From: Blastobasis lacticolella
Lineage: Eukaryota; Arthropoda; Insecta; Lepidoptera; Blastobasidae
NCBI GenBank assembly: GCA_905147135.1
Contig: LR990065.1
Location: forward strand, 1,116,001 to 1,180,000
DNA: 64,000 bases
Direction of reading: 5' to 3'
Positions 11,070 to 22,439 of this stretch are shown here, piece by piece. Positions within the stretch are counted from its first letter, which is position 1. The number at the start of each line of letters is the position of its first letter. The position numbers and the translations under genes were made by a program. Below the pieces are notes generated by a model. It ran no database searches. It was given only the letters and a program-made list of their open reading frames with translations, and had not been told where the DNA came from.

Positions 11070-12050
11070 ATCGTACTTCTCGGATTACTCTTATCTAATC
11101 TTACACTTTATTCGCCCAGTATTCGGAGATACACACAGCCTTTGGATTGGCCTCGAACAAGACTAATAAACATACAGACTCAAATGTAATGCAGTTGAAC
11201 TGGTAATTTAGGAGAATAGAGTGTGTTGGGAGCCCGCATATACTTAAGAAGTTTAGATATTATACGTACCTACCTACATTTACCTGACTCACCTAGCTGA
11301 CGTCAGAATTAACCTTAAATGATCTGAACCTTTAAACTATCGAGTATACAATTGTAAGCAAGAAATTAGCAATTACACTCTATTTTTTTTAACTTTAAAG
11401 TACTGGGATGCTGTTCTCCATTCTCATTGGTTAGAAGTCAGCGTTCACATCAAACATACATTCCCACTTTACGGTAATCAAATGAATTGAAATTTTGCAT
11501 ACATATAAAATAAATGACAGTAGAATATAATGGTATTACTGAGCTGAACTACTCTCGGTGACAATCGGCTCCGAGACTGTTCAACGTCGAACGTCGAACG
11601 ATCGTCATGGACACGGGACGACGGGTCGTCCCGTGTCCTAGACAAGTATATAAACTAAACAAGTTCCTTCTTATCTATACGCACGACTAAACATCTCATA
11701 AATAACCCATAGTTTGTTTATAAATTTGCGACAAGCACTTGGCCAAGTTTTTGTACAGCTGAGTGTATAAGATAGGATAAACTATGATGCAATGGTATTT
11801 TATATAATGTTCTTCTAGTTTGAGCACATCTGTTTCACGCATTATTTGACATTGTGCTCTCCCCTCTTAAAAGGAGCTTTTTCTTTCCTCTTTGCATAAC
11901 AGTTACAGGATTATTTGGCATTTGGATGAGGGCGTGAGTGTCAAATATTAACTCCAGCTGTCTGTCAAAAGTGACGCTGTACAAGGTGGCAGCGTTAATT
12001 CTGATTTCATCCACGAGCCAAATGATCTTTGTACACCGTCAGTTGACAGT
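11070..12050. other. Intergenic DNA
   Basis: No gene is seen. A short perfect hairpin (gacacgggacgacgggtcgtcccgtgtc) lies at about 11,609-11,636. Confidence 0.4.
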
Positions 12051-12054
12051 GCCG

Positions 12055-12180
12055 CGTGCATGCGTCCTGCATGCGTCCTGCATGCGTCCCGCATGCATCC
12101 TGCATGTGTCGTGCATGCATCCTACGTGTCTCCGTCGCGTCGCTGTCGCGTCCGTGTTGCGTCATGTGCGGACTGCCTAA
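12055..12180. repeat. Short array of gcatgcgtcctgc units
   Basis: Six to seven degenerate 11-12-bp units (gcgtcctgcat, gcgtcccgcat, gcatcctgcat) are followed by gcgtcgctgtcgcgtccgtg. This is the right-hand counterpart of the GC-rich terminus at 4,916 and marks the end of the insertion in the PLE. Confidence 0.7.
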
Positions 12181-12189
12181 GTGATGTTT

Positions 12190-13081
12190 AAATGCCTCTG
12201 ACGGGAAAAACTTCATCGTACGTCAAATATTCTCGTCATTTTGTAGGCCTTTTACAAAGCACCGTAGTGCATAAGAAAGAAATAATGGCGAGTTTTGAAG
12301 TTGACTCCCTTTTTACCAATATTCCTGTCGCACATTTCTTAAAAGTGCTGAAAAATAAGCTCCGCATATTTCGTATACCATGGGCAGTACCATACCATCT
12401 ACAGGTGGATGGGGTGCCAATGTGCAGTCCTGTAGCGCCAGTCGTAGCTAATCTATGGATGGAGCATTTCGAAAAGCTGGTCCTTGCAACCGCACCATTT
12501 AAAAATTAAGATGTGGATAAGATACATGGATGATATTTTCTGTATACTTGAAGATGGAGAAGCGGAGGTTGAGCAGTGTATAACTCACCTTAAAAACATC
12601 CACAGCAGAATGCGGTTCACATATGAGTTAGAGCAGGATGAGACACTGGCATTTTTTGGATGTGAAAGTTATGGTTCGGAAGGACGGTACACTTAGCCAC
12701 ACGGTTAACCGAAAACCAACTTACACGGACCGATACTTGCACGCGTCATCACATCACTACCCGCGACAATTGCACTCCGTGGTGACATTTTTGACCAGAA
12801 GAGCGAATGATCTTTGTGACAAGGATAATTTGAAACAAGAACTATCACATGTAGAATATGTTCTACGTGGTAATGGATACAATGTCAAACGCAACAAAAC
12901 CAAGATCAAGAGGAAACGACCACTGACGGTAGAACGACAACCAGCTTACCTGCCGTATCTCGAGGGAGTGAGTGATAGAATGGGTCGCCTGTTGAGTAAA
13001 TACTCAATAAAGACAATATTCACTCCTTTCAAGAAAATTTCGCAAAGTATGAGGTCACCCATAGCCTCCTTCATCTACTGA
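12190..13081 (+). mobile_element. Penelope-like reverse transcriptase, central and C-terminal portion
   Basis: Three overlapping plus frames together cover the rest of the PLE reverse transcriptase. The first (12,192-12,509) has PLTGKTSSYVK, then FEVDSLFTNIP (catalytic Asp block) and GVPMCSP. The second (12,484-12,696) has the catalytic YMDD box at about 12,523-12,534 in WIRYMDDIFCIL. The third (12,638-13,081) has [27 protein letters not shown] and a basic segment [12 protein letters not shown]. Frame changes near 12,500 and 12,650 break it. It continues the fragment at 4,525-4,916. Confidence 0.9.
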
Positions 13082-13100
13082 AGGAGGCTATGGGTCACCT
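13052..13100. repeat. 22-bp-stem hairpin at the PLE 3' break
   Basis: Left arm 13,052-13,073 and right arm 13,079-13,100 pair at 21 of 22 positions around a 5-base loop. The left arm is still PLE coding sequence; the right arm is its immediate inversion, after which PLE similarity ends. This is what a fold-back during target-primed synthesis or repair would leave. Confidence 0.85.
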
Positions 13101-13378
13101 AATCTTAAAGACGATAGTGCGATGTCAGTAGATGTCAACATGAAACGTCACATCTGACTGTTTCTTTTTACCAACAGTTCGAATCTTTTCTCTTTATGTG
13201 ACACAGTTCACACACATATATCTGTCTACTTTTTTTAGTACAGATACGACGTGTGTGAATGAAATAGGAAACCGACCTTGTCAAAGAAAGTTTGACCGCT
13301 GATGCGTAAGCCCCTCCCCTTTTTCTGATTCTTTAACATTATCGTAGTTGTTTCGCTTTCGTGATCCTGTCGTCATTC

Positions 13379-14300
13379 ACTTCTCAGTTCATCCCGAATT
13401 ATCAATAAGGCATGTTTGGTTCTAGAACACTAGTTTCTAAAAAGAAATGCTGGTACTCGTAGATATCTACATTTTGGATGGCACCTGTCAAACTTAAAAC
13501 TGTAATAACTCTGAAACTGTCGCTCCTTGAACACTAGTTCCTGAAGAGAAATGATAGTCGAGATCTACATTCCGGATAACAGCTGTCAATCTTAAAACTG
13601 TAATAACTCTGAAACTATTTGCCTTAAAACGCTTGTTCCAGAACAGCAAATACTTACAGATATCGACGGGCGCTATCATTTCTTTTTAGAATCTAGTTTT
13701 CTAAGAGCAATGGTTTCCGAGTAATTTAAGTTATATACACTCTCTTTATACTTACTACTGATGTTATACTTTGTAGTTATAGTTTTGAATGAGCCACTAT
13801 GGTATACACTCAGTTTAAGTAAACATTCGTAAAGGACAGAAATAACTACTTTACTGTTTACTGTTTACTTTACTTTACTTTACTGTTAACTGTTTTAAAA
13901 CATTTTGTCGTAATATTGTCCCAAAATCATGTCTTCAACCAGTTAAGGACAAATATAAGCAGTGCGGTTTATCCTACGACAGAATCAATCAATGTGAATA
14001 AAAATTCCTAACATGACCGAATCAATCTTCTGAATTTATAAATTTTGAAGTTTTTATGTTCTTATATCCTCAAGATAATTTAATTGAATGTATTATCATA
14101 GAGCCTGTAACATTGTTCCACTTGCTATGGTCCTGACAAATCTCTGTCGATTCTTCCGCGTTTATTAACTTTACATACATAGATTGTTAACTTCATTACC
14201 CTCCCTTAGCTCCATCGTAGTCGGGTAAAAAGTATTAGTTATAGTATAGTATTCGCGGATGTTGCATGGTTCAATTTCTTTAGATATTACTGATGTTATA
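13379..14300 (+). repeat. gacagctgtc-family repeat, copy with twin at 38,951
   Basis: The block starts cttctcagttcatcccgaa. It has two to three units with cacctgtcaaacttaaaact and cagctgtcaatcttaaaact, then continues to ctccctt/ctccatcgtagtcgggtaaa. The same order is found at 38,951-39,900 in the same orientation. Core units are shared with the palindromic MITEs at 49 and 60 kb, but the long inverted termini are missing. Confidence 0.75.
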
Positions 14301-14418
14301 CTTTTTAGTTAAAATATGGAATGACTTACTACGGTCGGTAGATGGTGAATCTATGGACACCTGACAGAAGTAAACATCCAAAGAAAAAATTCGTTTTCAA
14401 AGATTTTAAAGTAAAATT

Positions 14419-14855
14419 ATGTCTTCTTCCGAGGATGAAGACATGTTGGCCGTACTGCAGATGGTTAATATGCAAAAATGTAGACAACCCCGACGTAAAT
14501 ATTGGGTGCAACCTATATGGAATACCAGTGAAAAAATAGACTTACCAGTTTATGGTTAACCTGGAAATGTATCCGGACCGTTTTCAGCAGGTTTTCAGGA
14601 TGTCACCATTATGTTATAATCAAATATTAACCCGAGCCAGATTACGAAAACGGCACACAAATTGTAATGTCAATGTAGCATTGACAATAATATAAATTAA
14701 ATAATCATCGCGTCATTATAATGATGTTGACTCTAATATAATGTTTTATGAGCTTGTTGAAAAACATCCTGCACCATACGATTATAATCGATCAGATTAC
14801 TCTAAACGGAACGTGAGAGACAAGATGCGGATAATGATAGTAAGGAAATTAAACG
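14419..14855 (+). pseudogene. PIF/Harbinger-type transposase and MADF-like relic
   Basis: From the ATG at 14,419 the frame reads MSSSEDEDMLAVLQMV, RRKYWVQPIW, and after a frameshift LEMYPDRFQQVFRMSPLCYN. This resembles the N-terminal part of PIF/Harbinger nucleases (R..WV.P....LYP..F...FRM). Further on, 14,730-14,855 encodes MFYELVEKHPAPYDYNRSDY, which resembles a MADF domain, a DNA-binding module often carried by the companion ORF or by host regulators. Frame breaks and the absence of the DDE nuclease core make it dead. Family calls rest on motif memory. Confidence 0.6.
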
Positions 14856-15080
14856 GCAAATTACGTGGGGACAATAATGTCTGACCATGCCATCCCGCTA
14901 GGCACGGGAAGGAGAGTTCAACCCACGAAGCGATGGCTAGACGTCGATAAGAACGACATGCGTGCCAACAAACTCACCACCAAGTATACCGGAGACCGAG
15001 CGAAGTGGACCAAGAGGAGTAGGAAGGCGGACTCCTGGCAACCGAAATTTAACACCAAGACGATGATAATGATGATCTTG
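14856..15080 (+). mobile_element. LINE ORF2 C-terminal tail (RTE-like)
   Basis: The plus frame has TKRWLDVDKNDMRANKLTTK and, just after, GDRAKWTKRSRKADSW, then a short gatgataatgatgat microsatellite, the expected 3' end of this LINE type. A diverged relative is at 10,690-10,905. There is no RT domain. Confidence 0.75.
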
Positions 15081-15084
15081 TTTG

Positions 15085-15185
15085 TGCTCTCGCACGCGAG
15101 TACCCGAGGTCCGCTTTGACTATGATCCAAGATTTAGCAGATCAGGCAATTACAGTGGAACGACTGCCAACTGACCTCCATACAT
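15085..15185 (+). repeat. SINE-like repeat body fragment
   Basis: Sequence gatcaggcaattacagtgga and neighbouring bases match the bodies at 10,330-10,520 and 61,200-61,430. Truncated at both ends. Confidence 0.6.
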
Positions 15186-15189
15186 AAGG

Positions 15190-15391
15190 TCGACATAAGG
15201 TCAATAATCATGCGAGTCGTTTAAAATAACGCGCGTAAAAGCGTCGAAAAAGCTCTCGTGGAAACGTTGCCTATCTCACAATCATTCGTAAATCTCTCGT
15301 GCGAACGTTGCCTAACTTGAAAAACCAGAATAACACCACCGTTTTCTTTGTTGTCACCGTGACGTGGCACTGCACTGCATGAGTGGAGCTA
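15190..15391 (+). repeat. Repeat shared with 40,436-40,655
   Basis: The stretch aaggtcaataatcatgcgag to cactgcatgagtggagctag is nearly identical to 40,436-40,650. In the second copy the segment contains an extra gtgcggtgcgccgcgcagag. Here it abuts a PLE endonuclease fragment, which suggests it is a PLE untranslated end. Confidence 0.75.
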
Positions 15392-15470
15392 GTCTCTAAA
15401 GATACCTTCTCTTTGGAGCATCTAGATGTGTACAATATTGATTGTAGTTGCGGGAAGTCTTAAAAAAAGC
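15392..15470 (+). mobile_element. Tiny PLE GIY-YIG fragment
   Basis: The plus frame reads KDTFSLEHLDVYNIDCSCGK and then stops. It is a copy of the endonuclease start at 4,440-4,500 ([20 protein letters not shown]), 5' part only. Confidence 0.8.
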
Positions 15471-15474
15471 CGTA

Positions 15475-16195
15475 AGTCGTTATTGCAGATAAAATCACCA
15501 ATCACAACACAAAGTATTTTTAAAGTTTTCTTTTAAAATACCACACTGTCCAAATTACCACTGTACCAAATTGCTTATCGGTTTACAGATATTGTAGATC
15601 AATTTCAAAAAGCCCAGCGTAGGCTGAATAAATTCTTTTTATTTTAATCATTATTGATATAAGTAGTCAAAAGAGGTTGTAAACACGTTGTGTACCAATT
15701 TCTATAGAAGCCAGAATAAATATTTTTAAATCATTTTTATGTGGTCCATAGAGGCGGTATACAATTATCATGTCCTTTCATAAATAAAATATAGTTTTTA
15801 TCGTGCATGATTATGTGTGGAAACAATGTGGGAGTCGATGCATTCCAAAGAAATTTAATATTATGTACAACTCTTTGTTTGATTCATTCATTCTATTTCT
15901 CCCATCTCTAAAATCATTAGACAATATAGATTTTGGAATGTCAATATACCAATAATTTTTAAAATCTGTGGCATTAAGTGATGGTGAAATTTATATTTTC
16001 ATTGAAATTACGTATTTAAATGAATAATTTGCAACAGTGTTCGTTGAAATTACATTTTATGAGATTCTTATATAATTCAAGATATTTATACATAATGTTC
16101 GTAGCGTAATTAATACGGCAAGTCGCAATTTTGTTACGAGTGCTGTTTGTTTACCACATTAAACAAATTACAATAAATTAATGGTACAACCTAAC
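15475..16195. other. AT-rich intergenic DNA
   Basis: No open frame or repeat could be recognised. Confidence 0.4.
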
Positions 16196-16200
16196 TTGAA

Positions 16201-17760
16201 TTCAATGACTTCTACATAATGGACCAGTTCATGGACCAAAGAGAATAGCTCCATGTCATTGGAGCGTAAACTGCAATTGCGCTCCAACTATGTCTCAGTG
16301 ACATTTTGGCCACGTATACGAATGATCGTTACTTTACAATCCAAGAATGCCGAGTTGCGTAGGAAACACATGCACTAATTCCAATATACAGTAACCAAAA
16401 CCAAGAATGGAGTATCTTTTTTCCGTAAAGTATAAGAAATATCATGTATTACTTGTAAAACTTATATTTTTAGCATTTCCATTAAATATTTAAGTGTTTA
16501 TTGCAACATCATTAACCGGCCATGATTAGTTGGTATGTTCATTCAAATTCAATGCACGCCATCTGCTTATTTTTTATTTGGCAGTCTTACATATATGCGC
16601 ACAATGTGACTTTGCACCAGCGGCATAATGCCGTTGATTTTGTTTTCGCGGAAGTAATATTATTATTGATAAAAATAGATAACAGATGAGTATACAAATT
16701 AATCAATAACAATAATATTGTTATATAATGTAGCTTCGTTGAAGAATTCTACAACAACAAAAGTGGTATAATTTTAAAGGAGATAAAATGATAAATTTGA
16801 AGGTTGGATTTGTAATTGACGAATCCCAATTATTACTGTTTAGAAATTTATATTTAAGGCATTACGTTACAACAATTTTGTAAGCTTTTACAATGTTATA
16901 TCTGGCGCCTTGGCGAGATTGATGACTGACGTCTATTTCAGTGCTAAAAACCGGTGGCCAAAACTGGAACTAAGCGTTGCCATATTGAAATAATATGTCA
17001 TTGCCAACAACAGCGACGCTGTCACCGGGTCAAATAAGTTTGTGGCACAAGAGACTGCGCCATTATATTTAATATGGTATGGTTTATTTATACTTATACA
17101 GGTGTCAAAAGACCGCTAGCATTCATTGAAACCTCATATTCTAGCGACGAAACTGAACAACTTTCCCCAACAAAACATACCCGCGGAAATAACTTCATAA
17201 CTTCGCTACCTAAAATAAATAATTAATTGCGACGCGCAATGTGGGCAGTTTCATGGGTAGAATATGGGGTTTCAATGAATGCTAGCGGTTTTTTTACACC
17301 CTGTATATCCATGAATCCATCGATGCTTTACACATGGCCATTAAATGCGGGTAGAACAGAAAAAAATACTTAATACTGTGATATGTTTAATACAGTATAA
17401 CTCTGAACGAACTAAAATGTGGCAGTTAGCGCCTTACTTACTTTTGTTCAGCTTGAAAATAGCTATCCAACGACGTATTACACATAGCTATTGGAATGGT
17501 TACCACTGTCCATACATATTCTTGTACGCGTTAACAATGTTATATCTGGCGGCTTGACAAGATTGTTGACAAACCTATTCGACCCGGTGGACAAAACCAG
17601 AACTAAGTGTTGCCGTTTTGAAATGTAATGTCAATGCCAACAACAGCGACGCTGTCACCCGGTCAGACATGTTTGTGGCACTGTAGACAGCGCAGTTTTA
17701 TTTACTATGGTAACCGTCAGAGTTATTTGTTCGCTCAACCGGTTCCAGGGTATTTATTTC
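16201..17760 (+). mobile_element. Composite non-autonomous repeat, copy A
   Basis: This 1.56-kb unit is matched in inverse orientation by 32,846-34,605 (copy B) and by 56,457-57,880 (copy C, same direction as B). It contains a diverged internal direct repeat: ccaacaacagcgacgctgtc at about 17,005 and again at about 17,640. It holds no transposase frame. A nested MITE sits at 17,097-17,305. The boundaries are where similarity to copy B stops; I cannot name the superfamily. Confidence 0.75.
17097..17305. mobile_element. Nested Tc1/mariner-like MITE
   Basis: The element has inverted ends: tacaggtgtcaaaagaccgc at the left and the inverse of gcggtttttttacaccctgta at the right, both continuing into ctagcattcattgaaacc. 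TA at the ends and the tacaggGTGT start are typical of Tc1/mariner-type MITEs. It lies inside copy A. Copy B has a related but different insertion at about 33,282-33,660, and copy C lacks one here. Confidence 0.7.
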
Positions 17761-17764
17761 TATG

Positions 17765-18015
17765 CTTGAATTATAATATTTATGAGTAAAGCTGAGAGCT
17801 GTGAGCTTTTACGAAAATATTATTTATATCGACCACACCACCATAGGAAGTTAAAAAAATGACCAGCGGAGTCAAGCGAAGTATAAAAAATTCATTAGAT
17901 TATGGCAACAATAACTTGTTGATTTTTCTGTTTTGAAACCTTATTGAAGAACTACAAGTGACATCGAAGTGCTAACTATCATTCTTTAACCACTACGTCA
18001 GAAATAACAGAGTGA
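17765..18015. other. Intergenic DNA
   Basis: No features recognised. Confidence 0.4.
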
Positions 18016-18019
18016 AAAT

Positions 18020-18370
18020 GAAAATGAAAAATGAAAAAGTATTTATTGAATTAGGATTACGTTAATTAATCTCTTTTCAAAAGTAAAAAATCTAACGGAA
18101 TACAAAGGGAAGTTAAGCGAGCTCATCCAGGTAGGGGGCCACGCATGCATACCGATCAGCGCGTACGAGGGCTTACTTCGGCGAGACACCGGGCACCGAT
18201 ACGCGCCACGCACATAACCTAGGCCTAGCCTAGGCGAATAATGTGCGGCGCGCGCCCGGCCCCAGGCAGCCCGCCGGCGCTCACACCTGCACGCACCAGC
18301 CGGCCTACCCGCGTCGCCCCCTGAGCTCGGAACAAATAAGTAAAAAGAATGTCGTCTGTCTGTCAATATG
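18020..18370 (-). repeat. GC-rich retroposon-like segment
   Basis: This is a sharp GC-rich island (about 18,120-18,330) in AT-rich surroundings. Read on the minus strand it ends in aattcaataaatactttttc followed by A-rich gaaaat repeats, like a polyadenylated transcript copied back into DNA. The 107-codon minus frame is arginine-rich by composition and is not convincing protein. Source transcript unknown. Confidence 0.45.
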
Positions 18371-18399
18371 CCGCTTCAGTTAGGGCCATATGTGGGAAA

Positions 18400-20955
18400 A
18401 AGAAACGGCAAGAAACCCACAGGTACATTTATATATGATTACATTGCATTGATAAATTTGTCCATTTTTTGTTGTCAATGACAATTGTCAAATGTCAATT
18501 GATACATTTGTCAAATTTGATTCAGAGTTATCAGAAACCTTAAGTGATTGCAAGCTGGCGCTCCATAGAGTCAATTTTTGAAAATCTGGCTGATAATTAA
18601 ATGCCGTTGCCGACTACTGGGTAAGCCAATAACGGTATTAGGGCAACGGCAACGTTATTGGCAGTATACTCGTACATTTTCTATAGGTCAAGACTTTATA
18701 TATGCCTAATCTTTAATGCCAGGACACATCCACCTAGAAGACAAAATCCTAAAATTAAACAATGTAGCCGAATGGATGCAGGCGGGAAAACCAAAACAAC
18801 TTGTAACTTGGATTTATTTGTGAGAGATATATAAGAATACAAAGTAATCGCTACAGGGCCACCGGAAACAACACAACCGTAGTAAGCCGAATATTCGTGA
18901 ATATAACAAAACGACCAAATAGGATCCCGAGAAGTGCCTATTTAGTGCTAGTTGTTGTAGTCAGGAGAAGAAACTAATACTGAATCGAATACATTTACAA
19001 AATCAGACGGATATCTTATTAAACAGCAGCTACAATTCGTAAGCGCGATGTAACTTACCGACACTGCCATCTAGTGGCGTCGCGATGAACTATATATGTA
19101 TAGGTCGTTACAACAATTATTTACCCGTGTATAAAAGAAAAAAACAGGAATTCATTCATTTAGGAACATAACTTTGAAAGCGCTGGCCAGAACAGAAACT
19201 GGGCGTCCAGTACTAAATAACGTTATTCTAATAGCCTATAAAAACTGAAACATTGGGTGTATAACTACATTTGACAACTAAATAAAAAAAATTTACGAAT
19301 TGTTTGCTCTATCGCAAAATAATACTTTTATTTATCTGGCCCTTTTAGACTTTTTAGTCCAAAAATGTATGAAACGTTAATGATGTCTACAAATAAGCTT
19401 TTGCTTCAAACCCATTTATCAGATAAGTCGTCGTGCTGTATTACGCACGCATACGCGTGTGCGGACGCCCGGCCAGCTGAATCCGCGTTGGCGCGATGCG
19501 ACTGCTTACACCGATTGAGTCCGGAAGCTAGAACGAAACATATTTATCTCGTTTCAAATTCCAAAATATTATTTTAATTGACGATTTAAATGTAGATATA
19601 ACAAAATAGTATTGATTTCAAATCACAGGAGTGCCTTAGATTAATGATACTCATGGTCTGTTTGCTGCCCATCTCCATCCCACGAGAGTTGAAAATTGCC
19701 TTGATTGTACAATTAAAAACTAAATTAAAATCTACTGTAAACAGAAAAGACTTCGATATAGAAAGTTAGTTGACTTGGCCAAAAATTCAACATCCAAATC
19801 GATGACGTCACAATAAATTAATGAAAGTGAATTTATATCTTGAACGAATTGATTACTCCGAGCGTGTAAAAAGCGAATATCATACGAATGAAATGTAAAG
19901 TATATAACTTTTTGAAATTAGAACAAAAATTTTGAACACATTTCTACTATACAGTGACAGCTGAAACATAATGAGCAATGCATAACTTCCTTGAACTGTA
20001 AAAATAAATATGAGTAAAATTATTGTTGATTTAAAATGATGGTGTAGGCATTTGACAAGAGTCACAAAAACAGGAAAACCATACCAAAAGTTTCATTACC
20101 AAATACAGTCAAAACAATTTAAATGTGTTAATTATTTTTATTTCATGGTACATTGTGGTTAATTACGTCATATGCATATCAGCAACTCTAGAAACTTTCA
20201 AAACACGTAAATTGTGGGAGTTGGCGTGGAGTTTTGGGTTTTAACCACTGAATTTTCCATACAAAAATACTCTGCTTTTTTGAACTATTTATGAGTTTAT
20301 GTTTTACGATATAAAAGCGCTCGTAAATGTCTCGTTGAATAAATTGGTTTCTTACTAACGTTCTTGAACGCATTATGTATTCTTATCCAATAGTGACTCA
20401 TGTGACGTGAAAATCCAGCGCGATGAAAATGTCGTATACAATAGCGCAAAGTAATATCTGCTGAATTTAAACCTGATAGTCCATTTTCGCTGAGAACAAT
20501 CAGATCATTGGATTATCCATCACATTTTCTTCTAACAGCTGCAGTTTGTGTTTGTTTTGGTGTTTTGAGTTGAAAAATCTACTGACGGTATTCTACAGAA
20601 ACTATTAGATCCTAGATTAGATCTCATTTTTGCTGTAAACTGATCAAAGCTGATCTAATTTAACGATCGAACATCGTTTCTTTTATTTCTTCACTTCATG
20701 ATTTCGCAGATTTGAGATGAAAAATAAAAACGAAAATATTTACTGCTTACATCCTTAAGTTTATTAAAAGTTTAAAAAAATTTGGATATGTTGTACTCAT
20801 GATTGTTAATCTTAATGACTGTTGACAAAATAAAAATACTTCAATTATACATAAATCTTAGTCTAATTCATCTATAGCTAAACATTTGGTATACATTAAT
20901 AAAAACTATAATGAAATACATTGAAATTTCATAGTGATCCATATTAGATTTAAGC
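18400..20955. other. AT-rich DNA left of the PTP block, no gene seen
   Basis: There are no protein-like frames. Small structures include an inverted pair around gccgttgccg/caacggcaacg at 18,603-18,655 and the short repeat tgacaattgtcaaatgtcaattg near 18,480. A segment at 19,150-19,370 begins with gcgctggccagaacagaaac and ends tctggcccttttagactttt; its ends resemble the MITE at 39,990-40,300. Confidence 0.4.
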
Positions 20956-20959
20956 TAAA

Positions 20960-21730
20960 TTACAATACTGATGATCCATTAAGGAAATACTCATACAAAG
21001 CATAGTAGCAAAAATAATAATGATGCGTTTCGGACAAGCATTTGAACCTCTGCTGTCTTAATTTGGCAACAATTGAAAATACATTTTTTTTTCTGCAAAT
21101 ATTTTGAAAGAGAGATATCAATTGCGCAGTAAACCATTGTTCGATCTAACCCATTACTGCAGTGCACCAAAATTGGTTTAAGATTCCAATAACATTCATC
21201 AAAATATATTGTACTTTCCCTTCCTTTTCCCTCTCCACCAACGACCCGAGCTTCGTAATTTTAAGAGTTGGTGAGATTGTCCAACTTCTGATGGTGCCGA
21301 CTGTGATATTTCCAAATCGAAGCGACTTTCCATTTTGAGGATGCCAGTAGAGATAACCTTTTTCGTTTTCCTCGGGTTTGTTGAGCATCACTATAATATT
21401 GGTTTGATTCTTCAATACTGTTTTCCACAGAGCCTTGGCACCCTCTGAAGACTGTGGGGTTTCGGTGGCAATGTACGCGTTGGGTTGCTTGTATCCTTGG
21501 ATGTAACTGGCATTGATGATGGTCGAGTCGTTTTCAAGTAGATTCACACGGTTACTCTTGAAGACAAGCCTGTTCTCGGGTCCAGCAAATGCGTACGCCT
21601 TGAGCTTTGATGGTACTTCAGTCTTTAAAACTTTATTATGCTCTTCGAAGAGACGCTCGATGAAATCATATTTCTGCACCTCGTTGATGAAGTCCTTCGG
21701 GGACAATGATTTTGATTTTAAATTCCTCAT
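20960..21730 (-). pseudogene. Bracovirus-type protein tyrosine phosphatase, broken
   Basis: The minus-strand frame opens at ATG 21,730 and encodes 194 residues ending at 21,146. It has the pTyr-loop NASYIQGY, the IATETPQSSEGAKALWKTVL helix and NIIVMLNKPEENEKGYLYW, the usual order in the N-terminal two thirds of a PTP. It then leaves frame. The phosphatase signature HCSNGLDRT is encoded in another frame with the Cys codon at 21,159-21,161, and that frame runs on to a stop at 20,960 through a Q-loop-like RQQR. The stretch that should carry the WPD loop, some 40-50 codons, is missing between the parts. So two lesions, a deletion and a frame change, disable it. PTPs of this class dephosphorylate phosphotyrosine, and in bracoviruses they are thought to disturb host haemocytes. 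Intronless, like its two relatives here. Confident as a PTP relic; bracovirus origin is inferred. Confidence 0.9.
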
Positions 21731-21776
21731 TCTGGTCAATTAGCACAGAGCTAGTCGATTCAAGTACACAGAGATA

Positions 21777-21811
21777 ACTGAAGTACAATGCTTTGCAATC
21801 CCCTATTTATA
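21777..21811 (-). promoter_or_regulatory. TATA box and TCAGT initiator of the broken PTP
   Basis: On the minus strand TATAAATA (21,804-21,811) is followed by TCAGT (21,777-21,781), 30 bases from the start of one to the start of the other. The ATG lies about 50 bases downstream. The same arrangement is found before the PTP at 28,739. Predicted from sequence only. Confidence 0.7.
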
Positions 21812-22430
21812 TGATTCTATTGTCCTTATGATGCATCGCTGATGATTTAATGACGTGAAATTGATTAATATAATATAATTATTTCACTCATGGCATAAAC
21901 ATATTCTAGTTTAACGTAAACAACCGCAATTGTGGTCGAATAGTCGCAAATGAAAACGCATCTTGTTTGTAAAATGAAAAATTGAGTCGTAAACGTCACA
22001 ATAAAAGAAGAAATTTGTCATCGTAAAAACGGATCGTAAAACTAGTTATTTCTTTATTAAATTAAGAAAGTAAGGTAAATGCGCCTGTCTGGAAACACGT
22101 AGAAGATATTTTAACATTAATTTTCATTCACTTATGCATAGACCACCAAAGGATTGTTCACTATACTTTAGGTATTGCATGAATAATTTGTTTTTCGTGA
22201 AACATCAGAACACGAATTATTTTTAATGTCACTAGTTAATCATTTTTACTTCAATTAATCATTATTTTGTTGTTTTCTGTACTGAAATGTCTAAGCAAAT
22301 TACCTAACGAAATGTAACGGCAATCATGTGCGCAAATGTAATGTTTTCTTCTTATAAAGCAAAATTAACTGATTGCATTTAGGAAATTAAGTTTGTTTTT
22401 ACATTTTCAACCCTATTTCCACAACCCGGG
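21812..22430. other. AT-rich DNA between PTP relic and tandem repeat
   Basis: No coding or repeat features recognised. Confidence 0.4.
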
Positions 22431-22439
22431 AAAAAAAAA

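Larger units (their letters stand above)
4917..12190. mobile_element. About 7.3 kb of inserted DNA splitting the PLE reverse transcriptase
   Basis: The two PLE RT fragments on either side are collinear and meet within a few codons of each other, so the intervening DNA arrived later. Both ends carry the same GC-rich motif in inverted orientation: taggatgcatgtgtccgacg at 4,917 and, reading inward from 12,130 on the minus strand, taggatgcatgcacgacaca. This suggests a DNA transposon with gatgcatg-rich termini that has since collected other repeats. I cannot define an exact target duplication or find a transposase. Confidence 0.5.

Noticed and set aside
18043..18366. 107-codon minus frame rich in Arg and Ala
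   Set aside because: It spans a GC-rich retroposon-like island; composition explains it and no protein family fits.
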